This document shows, one piece after another, positions 8,913-18,340 of a stretch of DNA of 64,000 bases. The notes under the pieces are model-generated. The model saw only the letters and a list, made by a program, of their open reading frames with translations. It did no database searches and was not told the DNA's origin. Numbering within the stretch: position 1 is the first letter of the stretch; every line of letters starts with the position of its first letter. The position numbers and the translations under genes were made by a program. Source of the stretch: Burkholderiales bacterium (GTDB lineage Bacteria > Pseudomonadota > Gammaproteobacteria > Burkholderiales > Burkholderiaceae_C). The stretch is taken from contig JADJCH010000062.1 of assembly GCA_016703325.1 (NCBI GenBank), forward strand, positions 310,001 through 374,000, in the 5' to 3' direction.

Positions 8913-10323
8913 TCAGTGAGCCCCCTCGCGGAAGAGCACCACACTGACGGTCTCGATCAGCACCTGCAGATCCAGCAACACAGAGTTGTTCTTCACGTAG
9001 TACAGGTCAAACTGGTGCTTGCGCCGGGCATCCTCCAACGATGCCCCGTAGGCATAGCGCACCTGAGCCCACCCCGTCAGTCCAGGCTTCACCGTGTGAC
9101 GCAAATCGTAGTAAGGGATCTGCTCACGCAACTGACTCACGAAGGACGGACGCTCCGGGCGCGGCCCCACCATGCTCATTTCCCCGCTTAGAACGCTGAT
9201 CAACTGAGGCAACTCGTCGATCCGGGTCTTGCGAATGAAGGCTCCGACGCGGGTGATGCGGCTGTCGTTCTTCGAAGCCCAACGAGCCACACCATCCTTC
9301 TCTGCATCGGTCCGCATGCTGCGGAACTTGATGCACTGGAAGGACCGCCCGCCCAGGCCCACCCGCTCCTGTCGATACAGCACCGGCCCCGGGCTGTCCA
9401 ATCGGATCGCCAACGCCGTCAACAGCATGATGGGCGAAGCCAGGAACAGCAACACTGAGGAGCTTGCCACGTCGAACACCCGCTTGGTGAACTGGCGCAC
9501 GCCGCCCTGGACAAAGCCCTCACCGTAGACCAGCCAACTGGCCTTGAGACTGTCCACCGGCACCTCGTTGCGGGCCCGTTCATAAAAGCCGGCCAAGTCC
9601 ACGATCGGTACCCCGCCGATTCGGCAATCCAGCAACTGATCCATCGGAACACCGCCGCCACGCTGCTCGCGTACCGCCACGATGATTTCGGTCACCCGAT
9701 GCTCCCGCACCAGATCCACCAGACGGCGGCGGGAGTCAAAGACGGTTGCCGCATCACCTGCCGGCATAGCCCCATCCTGACCTGCGGTGGGCACGAAGCC
9801 CACGATCTCGTAACCGGACCACTGCTCACCCGAGCGAAGATCACCCCAGACCTGCTGCGCGTCGGGCCCAGTGCCCACAATCAGAACTCGCCGCACCCCC
9901 ACCATCTGACGCACCATCCAGGCAACGCCACGGTAGATGGCCAACCCACCCAGCAGGTACAACAGCGCGTAACCCACCAGCCGGCTTGCATACCCGTCGT
10001 ACTCGATGTACTTGATGGTCAGGTAGGTGATGTACCCCCCCACCACAAAGGTGAAGGCGACGCGCAGAAAAATCGAACCCAGTCCGAGGTTTCGGTGGCG
10101 ATAGAGCCCGACAAACGAATAAAGCAGCGCCATGACCAGTGAGGAAGGCCAACGCCGACAACAACACGGCCGGAGTGGCCAATAGCGACAGAAGCGCGTG
10201 CACCGACTCACTCTGAGCCAGGGTCGCAGCCGACAGGATGGCCGCGACGAAGCACAGCAATCCATCCGCAAACAACTCCGCAAAATGAGTTCCCGATGCG
10301 CGATAGTGAAATACCCGGAACAT
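8913..10323 (-). CDS. Exosortase-locus priming sugar transferase (TIGR03013-like), interrupted by an apparent frameshift
   Basis: The enzyme transfers a sugar phosphate from UDP-sugar to undecaprenyl phosphate, the first step of exopolysaccharide repeat assembly. The N-terminal part (MFRVFHYRASGTHFAELFAD..., start 10323, AGAGG site upstream) and the rest lie in different frames. They join well near base 10140, where one extra base on the coding strand breaks the frame between AFL and LVMALLYSFVGLYRHR. Corrected, the product is about 469 residues, normal for the family. It has several N-terminal membrane segments, a Rossmann-like domain (VLIVGTGPDAQQVWGDL), and the bacterial sugar transferase domain: KRVFDVASS, SPGPVLYRQERVGLGGRSFQCIKFRSM, GPRPERP, and KPGLTGWAQV. 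It may be a sequencing error or a real loss of function. Confidence 0.88.
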
Positions 10324-10616
10324 CCGTACGCCCTCTGACTTCAAGGCGGAGCCGTCACCCGACTAAACGAGCCCCGCACTGTTTGTAGATCAAGTGACGG
10401 ATTTTCGTCCCGAATCTTGACGGCTCAATCCTTCATCCGGGGGCCGCAGGGCGGTGATCAACTTCCGCTGCGGATTCTGTGACGGAGTGGCGCAGAAGTG
10501 AACCCTGAAAGCGGCTCAATTCAGAAGACAGCAGCGAACAGGCAACAAGAACCGCACACTACGGAACCGGAAGTGAAAAATTCACGCTCCGACGCGCACC
10601 AGATCACACCGCCTCT
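10324..10616. other. Intergenic region upstream of the exopolysaccharide operon
   Basis: About 290 bases separate the sugar-transferase start from the ubiE stop; both genes are on the minus strand. The stretch should hold the exopolysaccharide promoter. It is AT-richer than its surroundings. A 9-base direct repeat CGGCTCAAT occurs near 10422 and 10513. I found no convincing sigma-54 (-24/-12) element, which some exosortase loci use, and no small open reading frame of note. Confidence 0.4.
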
Positions 10617-11348
10617 TCAGCACTTCAGCCCAACGTGAAGCGCCACAACGCCCGCCGTGAGGTTGTGCACATCCACGTGCCCGAACCCGGCCACCCGCAT
10701 CATCTCTTTCAATTCAGCCTGCCCGGGATGCATGCGAATGGACTCCGCCAGATACTGATAACTCTGTGCATCTCCGGTGATCCATTGACCCATCTTCGGC
10801 AAAATCGAGAACGAATACCAGTCATAGACCTTCTCGAGAGGTTTTGCGACTTTCGAGAACTCCAGAACCAGTAATTTTCCGCCGGGCCGCAGAACTCGGC
10901 TCATTTCCTTCAAAGCCAGATCCTTGTGCGTCATATTCCGCAGGCCAAAGGCAACACTGACAATGTCGAAGGAATTATCCGGAAAAGGCAGCTTCTCAGC
11001 GTCGCAAATCACGGAAGGCAGCACCAGCCCCTGGTCGATCAGGCGATCGCGGCCGGTGCGCAGCATGGCTTCGTTGATGTCGGTGTGCACCACCCGCCCG
11101 GTGGGGCCCACCTTCCCGGCAAAGGCACGGGTCAGATCACCGGTGCCTGCAGCGATGTCCAGCACCTGATGACCCGGTCGAGCGCCGGAAACAGCGATGG
11201 TGTAGGCCTTCCAGATGCGGTGCAGACCGCCGGACATCACGTCGTTCATCACGTCGTAACGCGCCGCCACGGAGTCGAACACGCCCCGCACCATGTGCGC
11301 CTTGTCGGTCTCGTCGACGGTCTTGAAGCCGAAGTGGGTGTTGCTCAT
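10617..11348 (-). CDS. ubiE: Ubiquinone/menaquinone C-methyltransferase UbiE
   Basis: SAM-dependent C-methyltransferase of ubiquinone (and menaquinone) biosynthesis. The start at 11348 gives the classic N-terminus MSNTHFGFKTVDETDKAHMVRGVFDSVA and a 243-residue protein, the usual length. SAM motif I is VLDIAAGTGDLTRAFA near 65. Later motifs are SFDIVSVAFGLRNM, RPGGKLLVLEFSK and the YQYLAESIRMHP region. The C-terminus ends LTAGVVALHVGLKC. It lies 37 bp downstream of the DUF971 gene on the same strand, an arrangement common in betaproteobacteria. Confidence 0.97.
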   Translation of the reverse strand: MSNTHFGFKTVDETDKAHMVRGVFDSVAARYDVMNDVMSGGLHRIWKAYTIAVSGARPGHQVLDIAAGTGDLTRAFAGKVGPTGRVVHTDINEAMLRTGRDRLIDQGLVLPSVICDAEKLPFPDNSFDIVSVAFGLRNMTHKDLALKEMSRVLRPGGKLLVLEFSKVAKPLEKVYDWYSFSILPKMGQWITGDAQSYQYLAESIRMHPGQAELKEMMRVAGFGHVDVHNLTAGVVALHVGLKC

Positions 11349-11385
11349 GTTGCAGATCCAGTGCACCAGTACATTCGGCGCGAAT

Positions 11386-11781
11386 TCAGTGTCGGGTGGA
11401 GCAGGCCGAAACGGCAGGCGCAGCCATCGGGGTGTCGCGATCGACGCCCGCGGCGTCCAGACGGGCCAGGTAATCGCGCCACAGTTCGTCCTGGCGAAGG
11501 CCCAGTTCGTGGAGGTAATCCCAGGTGAACAGGCCGCTGTCATGGCCATCGCTGAAACGAGGCTGTACCGCGTAGTGACCCACCGGTTCGATGGCCACGA
11601 TCTCCACGCCGCGTTTGCCGGTCTGCAGCACCTCCTGCCCCGGTCCGTGCCCCTGCACCTCGGCCGAAGGGGAGTGCACCCGCAGGAACTCGCAGGGCAG
11701 GCGGAAACGGCTGCCGTCGTCAAAGGCGATTTCCAGCATCCGCGACTGCTGGTGCAGGGTGAGTTCGGTGGGCATCGGCAT
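11386..11781 (-). CDS. DUF971 (gamma-butyrobetaine hydroxylase-like N-terminal) domain protein
   Basis: A 131-residue single-domain protein with the DUF971 pattern: LTLHQQSRMLEIAFDDGSRFRLPCEFLRVHSPSAEVQGHG, then GHYAVQPRFSDGHDSGLFTWDYLHELG. The domain is also found at the N-terminus of gamma-butyrobetaine hydroxylase; the stand-alone protein is often next to ubiE and has been linked to Fe-S handling. The function here is not established. The start at 11781 has a GGAG site 7 bases upstream; a second ATG two codons later (11775) is also possible. The gene lies between the large oxidase and ubiE, all likely co-transcribed. Confidence 0.9.
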   Translation of the reverse strand: MPMPTELTLHQQSRMLEIAFDDGSRFRLPCEFLRVHSPSAEVQGHGPGQEVLQTGKRGVEIVAIEPVGHYAVQPRFSDGHDSGLFTWDYLHELGLRQDELWRDYLARLDAAGVDRDTPMAAPAVSACSTRH

Positions 11782-11851
11782 GGGAAATCTCCAGGTCAGC
11801 GATCGCTGCGGCGGCGCAACAGGCTGCCGCAGCCGGGATTGTCGTTCGTCG

Positions 11852-14800
11852 TCAGACCAGCACGCGCTCGATGCCACCGGCGTTGGCCTGGCGCACATAG
11901 GCCGGCATCCAGTCCTCGCCGAGAATCTGCCGGGCCATTTCGATCACGATGTAGTCCGCTTCCAGCAGCCCGCCCTGCAGGTCCTGCCCGTAACGGCTCA
12001 GGCCGGTCAGGCAGGCCGGGCAGCTGGTGAGGATCTTCACCGGGCCGCTCGCCCCCACCTGGCCCGCATGGCGCTCGCGCAGCTGCAGCTCGTTGCGGCG
12101 CAGCTCCTCCTCCTTGCGGAAGCGGATCTGTGTGGAGATGTCCGGCCTGGAGGTCGCGAGCGTGCCGGCGGTGCCGCAGCAGCGCTCGCTCTGGAGCACA
12201 GCCGGTCCGACGAGTGCCTTGACGGTCTTCATCGGATCCTGCAGCTTCATCGGGCTGTGGCAAGGATCGTGGTACAGATAGGCCCCGGCCTGCTCGGGCG
12301 ACAGGGTGATGCCCTTTTCCAGCAGGAACTCATGGATGTCCACGATGCGGCAGCCCGGGAAGATCTTGTCGAACTGGTAGCCCTGCAGCTGGTCGTAGCA
12401 GGTGCCGCAGCTCACCACCACCGTCTTGATGTCCAGGTAGTTCAGCGTGTTGGCCACGCGGTGGAACAGCACCCGGTTGTCGGTGATCATCTTCTCGGCC
12501 TTGTCGAACTGGCCGTTGCCGCGCTGCGGATAGCCGCAGCAGAGGTAGCCTGGAGGCAGCACCGTCTGCACCCCGGCGTGCCAGAGCATCGCCTGAGTGG
12601 CCAAGCCGACCTGGCTGAACATGCGCTCCGAACCGCAGCCGGGAAAGTAGAACACCGCCTCGCTGTCCGCAGAGGTGCTGGCAGGATTGCGAATGATCGG
12701 CACGTAGGCAGGATCCTCGATGTCCAGCAAGGCGCGGGCGGTCCTGTTCGGCAGGCCACCCGGCATCTTCTTGTTGACGAAGTGGATCACCTGCTCCTTC
12801 AGCGGCGCCGACCCGACGCTGGCCGGCGGCGCGGACGTTTGCTGCCGCACCAGTCCGCTCATCAGCGTGTTCCCCAGGTTGACCGCCTTGCCGCCCCAGT
12901 CCAGCACCGCCGTGCGCAGGGCCTTGATGACATGCGGGTTGCGGGTGTCGAGCATGGCCATCGCCGCGGCGGTGGCCGGGCGCCAGCTCTTCTGTCCCAT
13001 CTTGCGCAGCAGGTTGCGCATGTTCATCGACACGTCGCCGAAGTCGATCTTCACCGGACAGGGTGTGTAGCACTTGTGGCAGACCGTGCAGTGGTCGGCC
13101 ACGTCCTCGAACTCCTCCCAGTGCTTGACGCTGATGCCGCGGCGGGTCTGCTCCTCGTAGAGGAAGGCCTCCACCAGCAGCGAGGTGGCCAGGATCTTGT
13201 TGCGCGGGCTGTACAGCAGGTTGGCGCGCGGCACGTGCGTGGCGCACACCGGCTTGCACTTGCCGCAGCGCAGACAGTCCTTGACGGAGGCAGCGATGTC
13301 GCCGATGTCGCTCTGCTGCATGATCAGCGACTCGTGCGTCATCAGCCCGAAGCTGGGCGTGTAGGCATCGCGCAGGTCGGCCGAGCGGGTGTCGGCGCCG
13401 AGGTCCGTCAGCCGGTCCTGCGGCCGCAGCAGCTTGCCGCGGTTGAAGTGCCCCTGCGGATCCACCTTCGCCTTGTAGGCGGCAAACTGGGCCAGCTCCG
13501 CGTCAGTCAGGAACTCCAGCTTGGTGATGCCGATGCCGTGTTCACCCGAGATCACCCCGTCGAGCGAACGCGCCAGCACCATGATGCGGGCGACGGCCTC
13601 GTGCGCCGTCTGCAGCATCTCGTAGTTGTCGGAGTTGACCGGGATGTTGGTGTGCACGTTGCCGTCGCCGGCATGCATGTGCAACGCCACCCAGACACGG
13701 CCGCGCAGCACCTCCTTGTGGAGTCGGCGGCACTCGTCGATCACCGGCGCCAGCACCGCGCCCGGGAACAGGGTCTGCAGCGGACGCAGGATTTGCGCCT
13801 TCCACGAGGCGCGCAGGCTGCCGTCCTGCAGTTGGTCGAAGAAGCTGCACGTCCCGTTGGGCAGGACGTCATCCAGGTGCCGCATCCACATCTGCCACTG
13901 GGCGCGCACGTCGCGCACCAGCACCAACGCCTGCTGCACCCGGTCGGACAGCAGCTCGGCGCTGAGGCTCTCGGTGGCCTCGCTGGGTTTGCCCAGCGGC
14001 AGCGTGTCCTGCTGGAAGAAGGCCTCCAGCCGGTCGGCCAGGGCGATCTTGTTGCGCAGCGACAACTCGATGTTGATGCGCTCGATGCCCAGGGTGTACT
14101 CGCCCATGCGCTCCAGCGGAATCACCACGTCCTCGTTCACCTTGAAGGCATTGGTGTGCTTGGAGATCGCGGCGGTGCGCTTGCGGTCGAGCCAGAACTT
14201 CTTGCGCGCCTCGGCCGAGACGGCGATGAAACCCTCGCCCGAGCGGCCGTTGGCCAGACGCACCACCTCGCTGGTCGCGCGGGCCACGGCGTCCTCGTCG
14301 TCGCCGACGATGTCGCCGATCAGCACCATCTTCGGGAAGCCGCCGCGCTTGCTCTTGGTGACGTAGCCCACCGCCTTCAGGTAGCGGTCGTCCAAATGCT
14401 CCAGGCCCGCAAGGATCGCTCCTCCCGGACGTTTCGCCTCGGCGAACATGAAGTTCTTGATCTCGACGATCGAAGGGACACATTCCTTCGGGTTGCCGAA
14501 GAACTCCAGGCAGACGGTGCGGGTGTGCGCCGGCATGCGGTGCACCACCCAGCGCGCGGAGGTGATCAGGCCGTCGCAGCCTTCCTTCTGCACGCCGGGC
14601 AGGCCGGCGAGGAACTTGTCGGTGACGTCCTTGCCCAGCCCTTCCTTGCGGAAGACGCGGCCCGGGATGTCCAGCCGTTCGCTGCGCTCCAGCATCTTGC
14701 CGCTGGCGTCGTAGTAGTTGAGCTCGAAGCTGGCGGTCTCGACATCGTGGATCTTGCCCAGGTTGTGGTTCAGGCGGATCACCTCGAGCCACTTGGCCTC

Positions 14801-15790
14801 GGGCGTGACCATCTTCCAGGACGCCAGGTTGTCCAGAGCGGTGCCCCACAGCACGGCCTTCTTGCCGCCCGCGTTCATGGCGATGTTGCCGCCCACACAG
14901 GAGGCCTCGGCCGAGGTCGGGTCCACCGCAAACACATGCCCGCCGCGCTCGGCGGCGTCGGCCACCCGCTGGGTGACCACACCGGCACCGGTCCAGATGG
15001 TGGCCACCTGGCGGCCGGCAACGCCCGGCAGGTCGACCATCTCGACCTCGGTCATCTGCTCGAGCTTCTCGGTGTTGATGACCGCGCTCTTCCAGGTCAG
15101 CGGCACGGCGCCGCCGGTGTAGCCGGTGCCGCCGCCGCGCGGGATGATGGTCAGGCCGAGCTCGACGCAGCCGGCCACCAGGCGGGCCATCTCTTCCTCA
15201 CTGTCGGGGGTGAGCACCACGAAGGGGTACTCCACCCGCCAGTCGGTGGCGTCGGTGACGTGGGCCACCCGGCTCAGGCCGTCAAACTTGATGTTGTCGC
15301 GCCGGGTGTGGCGGCCCAGCACCTTGCGGGCACGCTGGCGCAGCTCGTCCACCGCGCGGAACTGGGCGGCAAATCGGTCCACCGCCGTGCGGGCCGCGGC
15401 CAGCAGCTCACCCACCGCCGAGTCGCGCGCACCATCCTCGTGCGGGCGCCGGCGCTTTTCCACTTCGGCGAGCCGGTGGTCCAGTGCATCGATCAGCATC
15501 TGGCGCCGCCGCGGGTTGTCGAGCAGGTCGTCTTCCAGGTAGGGGTTGCGCTGCACCACCCAGATGTCACCCAGCACCTCGTAGAGCATGCGCGCGGAGC
15601 GACCGGTGCGGCGCTCGGCGCGCAGCTGGTCGAGCAGCTCCCAGGACCGCCGGCCCAGCAGCCGCAGCACGATCTCCCGATCGGACAGGGAGGTGTAGTT
15701 GTACGGAATCTCGCGCAGGCGGGGCGCAGCGTCCGCCAGGGGGTCGGCGTCGCTGGGGGTCAGGCGGTTCAGGGGCAACGGAGCATTCAT
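11852..15790 (-). CDS. Large FAD-linked oxidase with Fe-S and CCG domains (DUF3683 family; D-2-hydroxyacid dehydrogenase-like)
   Basis: A 1312-residue multidomain flavoprotein. In order: an N-terminal DUF3683-like region (about 1-130); a FAD-binding type 4 domain near 160-340 with IIPRGGGTGYTGG; a FAD-oxidase C-terminal domain containing HMHAGDGNVHTNIP and ISGEHGIGITK; a di-cluster ferredoxin region with CLRCGKCKPVC and CTVCHKCYTPCP; and two CCG cysteine-rich motifs (FPGCGSERMF...CCGYPQRG and HDPCHSPMK...ERCCG). This architecture fuses what GlpC/GlcF and GlcD/Dld provide separately, so membrane-linked oxidation of a D-2-hydroxyacid (lactate or glycolate-like) is a reasonable inference. The substrate cannot be read from the sequence. 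The gene is divergent from ugpB and leads the DUF971-ubiE group. Confidence 0.9.
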   Translation of the reverse strand: MNAPLPLNRLTPSDADPLADAAPRLREIPYNYTSLSDREIVLRLLGRRSWELLDQLRAERRTGRSARMLYEVLGDIWVVQRNPYLEDDLLDNPRRRQMLIDALDHRLAEVEKRRRPHEDGARDSAVGELLAAARTAVDRFAAQFRAVDELRQRARKVLGRHTRRDNIKFDGLSRVAHVTDATDWRVEYPFVVLTPDSEEEMARLVAGCVELGLTIIPRGGGTGYTGGAVPLTWKSAVINTEKLEQMTEVEMVDLPGVAGRQVATIWTGAGVVTQRVADAAERGGHVFAVDPTSAEASCVGGNIAMNAGGKKAVLWGTALDNLASWKMVTPEAKWLEVIRLNHNLGKIHDVETASFELNYYDASGKMLERSERLDIPGRVFRKEGLGKDVTDKFLAGLPGVQKEGCDGLITSARWVVHRMPAHTRTVCLEFFGNPKECVPSIVEIKNFMFAEAKRPGGAILAGLEHLDDRYLKAVGYVTKSKRGGFPKMVLIGDIVGDDEDAVARATSEVVRLANGRSGEGFIAVSAEARKKFWLDRKRTAAISKHTNAFKVNEDVVIPLERMGEYTLGIERINIELSLRNKIALADRLEAFFQQDTLPLGKPSEATESLSAELLSDRVQQALVLVRDVRAQWQMWMRHLDDVLPNGTCSFFDQLQDGSLRASWKAQILRPLQTLFPGAVLAPVIDECRRLHKEVLRGRVWVALHMHAGDGNVHTNIPVNSDNYEMLQTAHEAVARIMVLARSLDGVISGEHGIGITKLEFLTDAELAQFAAYKAKVDPQGHFNRGKLLRPQDRLTDLGADTRSADLRDAYTPSFGLMTHESLIMQQSDIGDIAASVKDCLRCGKCKPVCATHVPRANLLYSPRNKILATSLLVEAFLYEEQTRRGISVKHWEEFEDVADHCTVCHKCYTPCPVKIDFGDVSMNMRNLLRKMGQKSWRPATAAAMAMLDTRNPHVIKALRTAVLDWGGKAVNLGNTLMSGLVRQQTSAPPASVGSAPLKEQVIHFVNKKMPGGLPNRTARALLDIEDPAYVPIIRNPASTSADSEAVFYFPGCGSERMFSQVGLATQAMLWHAGVQTVLPPGYLCCGYPQRGNGQFDKAEKMITDNRVLFHRVANTLNYLDIKTVVVSCGTCYDQLQGYQFDKIFPGCRIVDIHEFLLEKGITLSPEQAGAYLYHDPCHSPMKLQDPMKTVKALVGPAVLQSERCCGTAGTLATSRPDISTQIRFRKEEELRRNELQLRERHAGQVGASGPVKILTSCPACLTGLSRYGQDLQGGLLEADYIVIEMARQILGEDWMPAYVRQANAGGIERVLV

Positions 15791-16024
15791 GGGCCACAGC
15801 GCCGTTCAGGCGTGGCGAGAGGCAGGGCGCGCGGCCGGGAAAAGGGGGGACAAATCGACCCGCCGAGCCCGCCGCGCAGGGCTCGGGATGGTACTTCAGC
15901 CCAGGGTTGACCCGCACAGGCCGGGCCTTCTGTCCCGCTCGAGACAGGGTTCGTCCGAGCGCGCTGCCGCTGAAACCCCGATTGTGTGCAGGACGCAACC
16001 GTGACAAAAAGCCGGTTTGATCCG

Positions 16025-16041
16025 CGTCACGGGGTCGTCAC
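16025..16041 (+). promoter_or_regulatory. Candidate Pho box upstream of ugpB
   Basis: Two copies of CGTCAC start at 16025 and 16036, an exact 11-bp period as in PhoB binding sites (consensus CTGTCAT, N4, CTGTCAT). The box ends 65 bp before the ugpB start codon. Since the ugp operon is a classic PhoB target, this is the expected activator site. Confidence 0.65.
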
Positions 16042-16046
16042 GCCAA

Positions 16047-16063
16047 CCCGCCAGCATGGCGGG
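16047..16063. repeat. Palindrome in the ugpB leader
   Basis: A perfect inverted repeat of 7 bp (CCCGCCA/TGGCGGG) with a 3-base centre lies just downstream of the Pho box and about 44 bases before ugpB. It could be a leader hairpin or an operator overlapping the -10 region. No function can be assigned from sequence. Confidence 0.4.
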
Positions 16064-16106
16064 CTGTGCCTCTCGGCCACCGCCCCCCACCTTCCGGAAG
16101 CCTCCG

Positions 16107-17426
16107 ATGAAAAGACCGCAAGTTCTCGCCGCCGGCGCCCTGATCACCACCTCCCTGCTGGCCTGCGGTGCAGCCCAGGCGCAGACCGAAATCCATTGGT
16201 GGCACTCCATGACCGGGGGCCTGAACGACTGGGTGATCGATCTGGCCAATGGCTTCAACAGCAGCCAGAGCGAGTTCAAGGTGGTGCCCACCTACAAGGG
16301 CACCTACGACGAATCGATGGCCGCTGCCATCGCCGCCTTCCGCGCCGGCAATGCACCCCATGTGCTGCAGGTCTTCGAGGTCGGCACCGCCACCATGATG
16401 GCCAGCAAGGGTGCCATCGTGCCGGTGGGCAAGGTGATGGCCGACGCCGGTCACAAGTTCGACTCCAAGGCCTACATCTCCGCCGTGGTGGGCTACTACA
16501 CGGCGCCCAACGGCCAGATGCTCAGCTTTCCGCTGAACAGCTCGACCACGGTGCTCAACTACAACAAGGACCTGTTCCGCAAGGCGGGGCTCGATCCCAA
16601 CAAGCCGCCGGCCACCTGGCCTGAGCTGGTGTCGGCCGCTGCCAAGTTGAAGGCCTCGGGGGTGAGCTGCCCCTTCACCACCAGCTGGCAGGGCTGGACC
16701 CAGCTGGAGAGTTTCTCGACCTGGCACAACACCTTGTTCGCCACGCAGAACAACGGCTTCGGCGGCACCAGTGCGCGCCTGGTGTTCAACAGCCCGCTGC
16801 ATGTGCGCCACATCGAGAACCTGGCCAACATGGCCAAGCAGGGCCTGTTCCAGTACCGTGGCCGGGGCAACCTCGGTGACGCGCCCTTCTACTCCGGTGA
16901 ATGTGCGATGGCCACCGCCTCATCCTCCACCTACGCCAGCATCAAGAAGAATGCCAAGTTCGACTTCGGCATCGCTCCCCTGCCCCACTACCCGGATGTT
17001 CCCGGCGCGCCGCAGAACACCGTCATCGGCGGCGCCTCCCTGTGGGTGATGTCGGGCAAGAAGGCGCCTGAGTACAAGGGCGTGGCCGCCTTCTTCAACC
17101 ACCTGACCAATGCCGAGATCCAGGCCAGGAGCCACCAGCGCACCGGATACCTGCCGGTGACGCTCGCGTCTTTCGAACTGACGGAGAAGTCGGGCTTCTA
17201 CAAGCAGAACCCGGGCACCGACACCGCCGTCAACCAGATGATCCGCAAGACCACCGAAAAGTCGCGCGGCATCCGCCTGGGCAACTTCGTGCAGATCCGC
17301 GCCATCGTGGACGAAGAGCTCGAGCAGGTCTGGTCCGGCAAGAAGGCCGCCAGGGAGGCGTTGGACAGCGCCGTCCAGCGCGGCAACGAGCAGCTGGAAC
17401 GCTTCGAGAAGGCCAACAAGAGCTGA
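16107..17426 (+). CDS. ugpB: sn-Glycerol-3-phosphate ABC transporter substrate-binding protein UgpB
   Basis: Periplasmic receptor for glycerol-3-phosphate (and glycerophosphodiesters) feeding the UgpAEC importer. The ATG at 16107 has GGAAG 6 bases upstream and gives a clean signal peptide (MKRPQVLAAGALITTSLLACGAAQAQ) cleaved before TEIHWWHSM. The conserved ligand-region pattern WWHSMTGGLNDWV and the later YNKDLFRKAGLDP, TTSWQGWTQLE and GECAMATASSSTY motifs are typical of UgpB. The 439-residue length matches the family. It is first of a five-gene operon (ugpBAEC plus ugpQ) and is preceded by a Pho box. Confidence 0.97.
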   Translation: MKRPQVLAAGALITTSLLACGAAQAQTEIHWWHSMTGGLNDWVIDLANGFNSSQSEFKVVPTYKGTYDESMAAAIAAFRAGNAPHVLQVFEVGTATMMASKGAIVPVGKVMADAGHKFDSKAYISAVVGYYTAPNGQMLSFPLNSSTTVLNYNKDLFRKAGLDPNKPPATWPELVSAAAKLKASGVSCPFTTSWQGWTQLESFSTWHNTLFATQNNGFGGTSARLVFNSPLHVRHIENLANMAKQGLFQYRGRGNLGDAPFYSGECAMATASSSTYASIKKNAKFDFGIAPLPHYPDVPGAPQNTVIGGASLWVMSGKKAPEYKGVAAFFNHLTNAEIQARSHQRTGYLPVTLASFELTEKSGFYKQNPGTDTAVNQMIRKTTEKSRGIRLGNFVQIRAIVDEELEQVWSGKKAAREALDSAVQRGNEQLERFEKANKS

Positions 17427-17441
17427 TCCCGGAGCAACGAG

Positions 17442-18328
17442 TGGCCTCCGAAAAACGCGTCGTCTTTCGCAGCGCATGGCTGCCCTGGGTGCTGCTGGCG
17501 CCCCAGGTGGGCGTGATTGCGGTGTTCTTCTTCTGGCCGGCCGGCCAGGCACTGCTGCAGTCCTTCCAGCAGTCCGACGCGTTCGGCAGCTACACCGAAT
17601 GGGTCGGGCTGGAGAACTTCCATCGCCTGTTCTCCGACCCGACCTACCTGGCCTCATTCAAGACCACCGCGCTGTTCTCGGTGCTGGTGGCCGGCCTGGG
17701 CATCGCGATCTCGCTGCTGCTGGCGGTGTTTGCCGACCGCGTGGTGCGTGGCACCACGATCTACCGCACCCTGCTGATCTGGCCCTATGCGGTGGCGCCG
17801 GCGGTGGCCGGGGTGTTGTGGCTGTTCATGTTTGCGCCGTCGATCGGCATCGTGTCCCACACCCTGCGCAGCTTCGGCGTCGAATGGAACCACCTGCTCA
17901 ACAGCGGCCAGGCCATGGCGCTGATCGTGGCCGCAGCGGTCTGGAAGCAGATTTCCTACAACTTCCTGTTCTTCCTCGCCGGCCTGCAGAGCATCCCGAA
18001 GTCCCTGGTGGAGGCGGCGGCCATCGACGGTGCCCAGCCCTGGCGGCGCTTCTGGACCATCCAGTTTCCGCTGCTGTCGCCAACGACCTTCTTCCTCTTC
18101 GTCATCAACATCGTCTACGCCTTCTTCGACACCTTCGCCATCGTCGACGCGGCCACCCAGGGCGGCCCGGGCAAGGACACCGCCATCCTGGTCTACAAGG
18201 TCTACTACGACGGCTTCAAGGCGATGGACCTGGGCGGCTCGGCGGCGCAGTCGGTGGTGCTGATGGTGATCGTGATCGCACTGACGGTGGTGCAGTTCCG
18301 CTTCGTCGAGAAGAAGGTCAACTACTGA
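17442..18328 (+). CDS. ugpA: Glycerol-3-phosphate ABC transporter permease UgpA
   Basis: Inner-membrane permease partner of UgpE. About 295 residues with six predicted membrane segments. The start is a GTG with the site GGAG 6 bases upstream, 14-15 bp after ugpB. The EAA loop for contact with the ATPase is EAAAIDGAQPWRRFWTIQFP near 190. Other family-typical stretches are WVGLENFHRLFSDPTYL and NIVYAFFDTFAIVDAATQGGPG. The C-terminus ends FRFVEKKVNY, characteristic of UgpA. Confidence 0.96.
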
Positions 18329-18340
18329 ACCGCGCCACCC

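Larger units (their letters stand above)
15791..16106. other. Divergent regulatory region between the FAD oxidase and ugpB
   Basis: This 316-bp gap must hold promoters for both directions. It contains a Pho-box-like direct repeat at 16025-16041 and a perfect 7-bp palindrome at 16047-16063, both described separately. No small gene was recognised. Nothing decisive was seen for the oxidase promoter. Confidence 0.5.

Noticed and set aside
10324..10616. Sigma-54 promoter for the exopolysaccharide operon
   Set aside because: I looked for the TGGCAC-N5-TTGC pattern on the minus strand and found no acceptable match.
11591..15910. Very long open frame (1439 codons) on the plus strand
   Set aside because: It lies antisense to the FAD/Fe-S oxidase, whose domains are clear. 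The product is low-complexity His/Arg/Gln-rich sequence, a GC-bias shadow.
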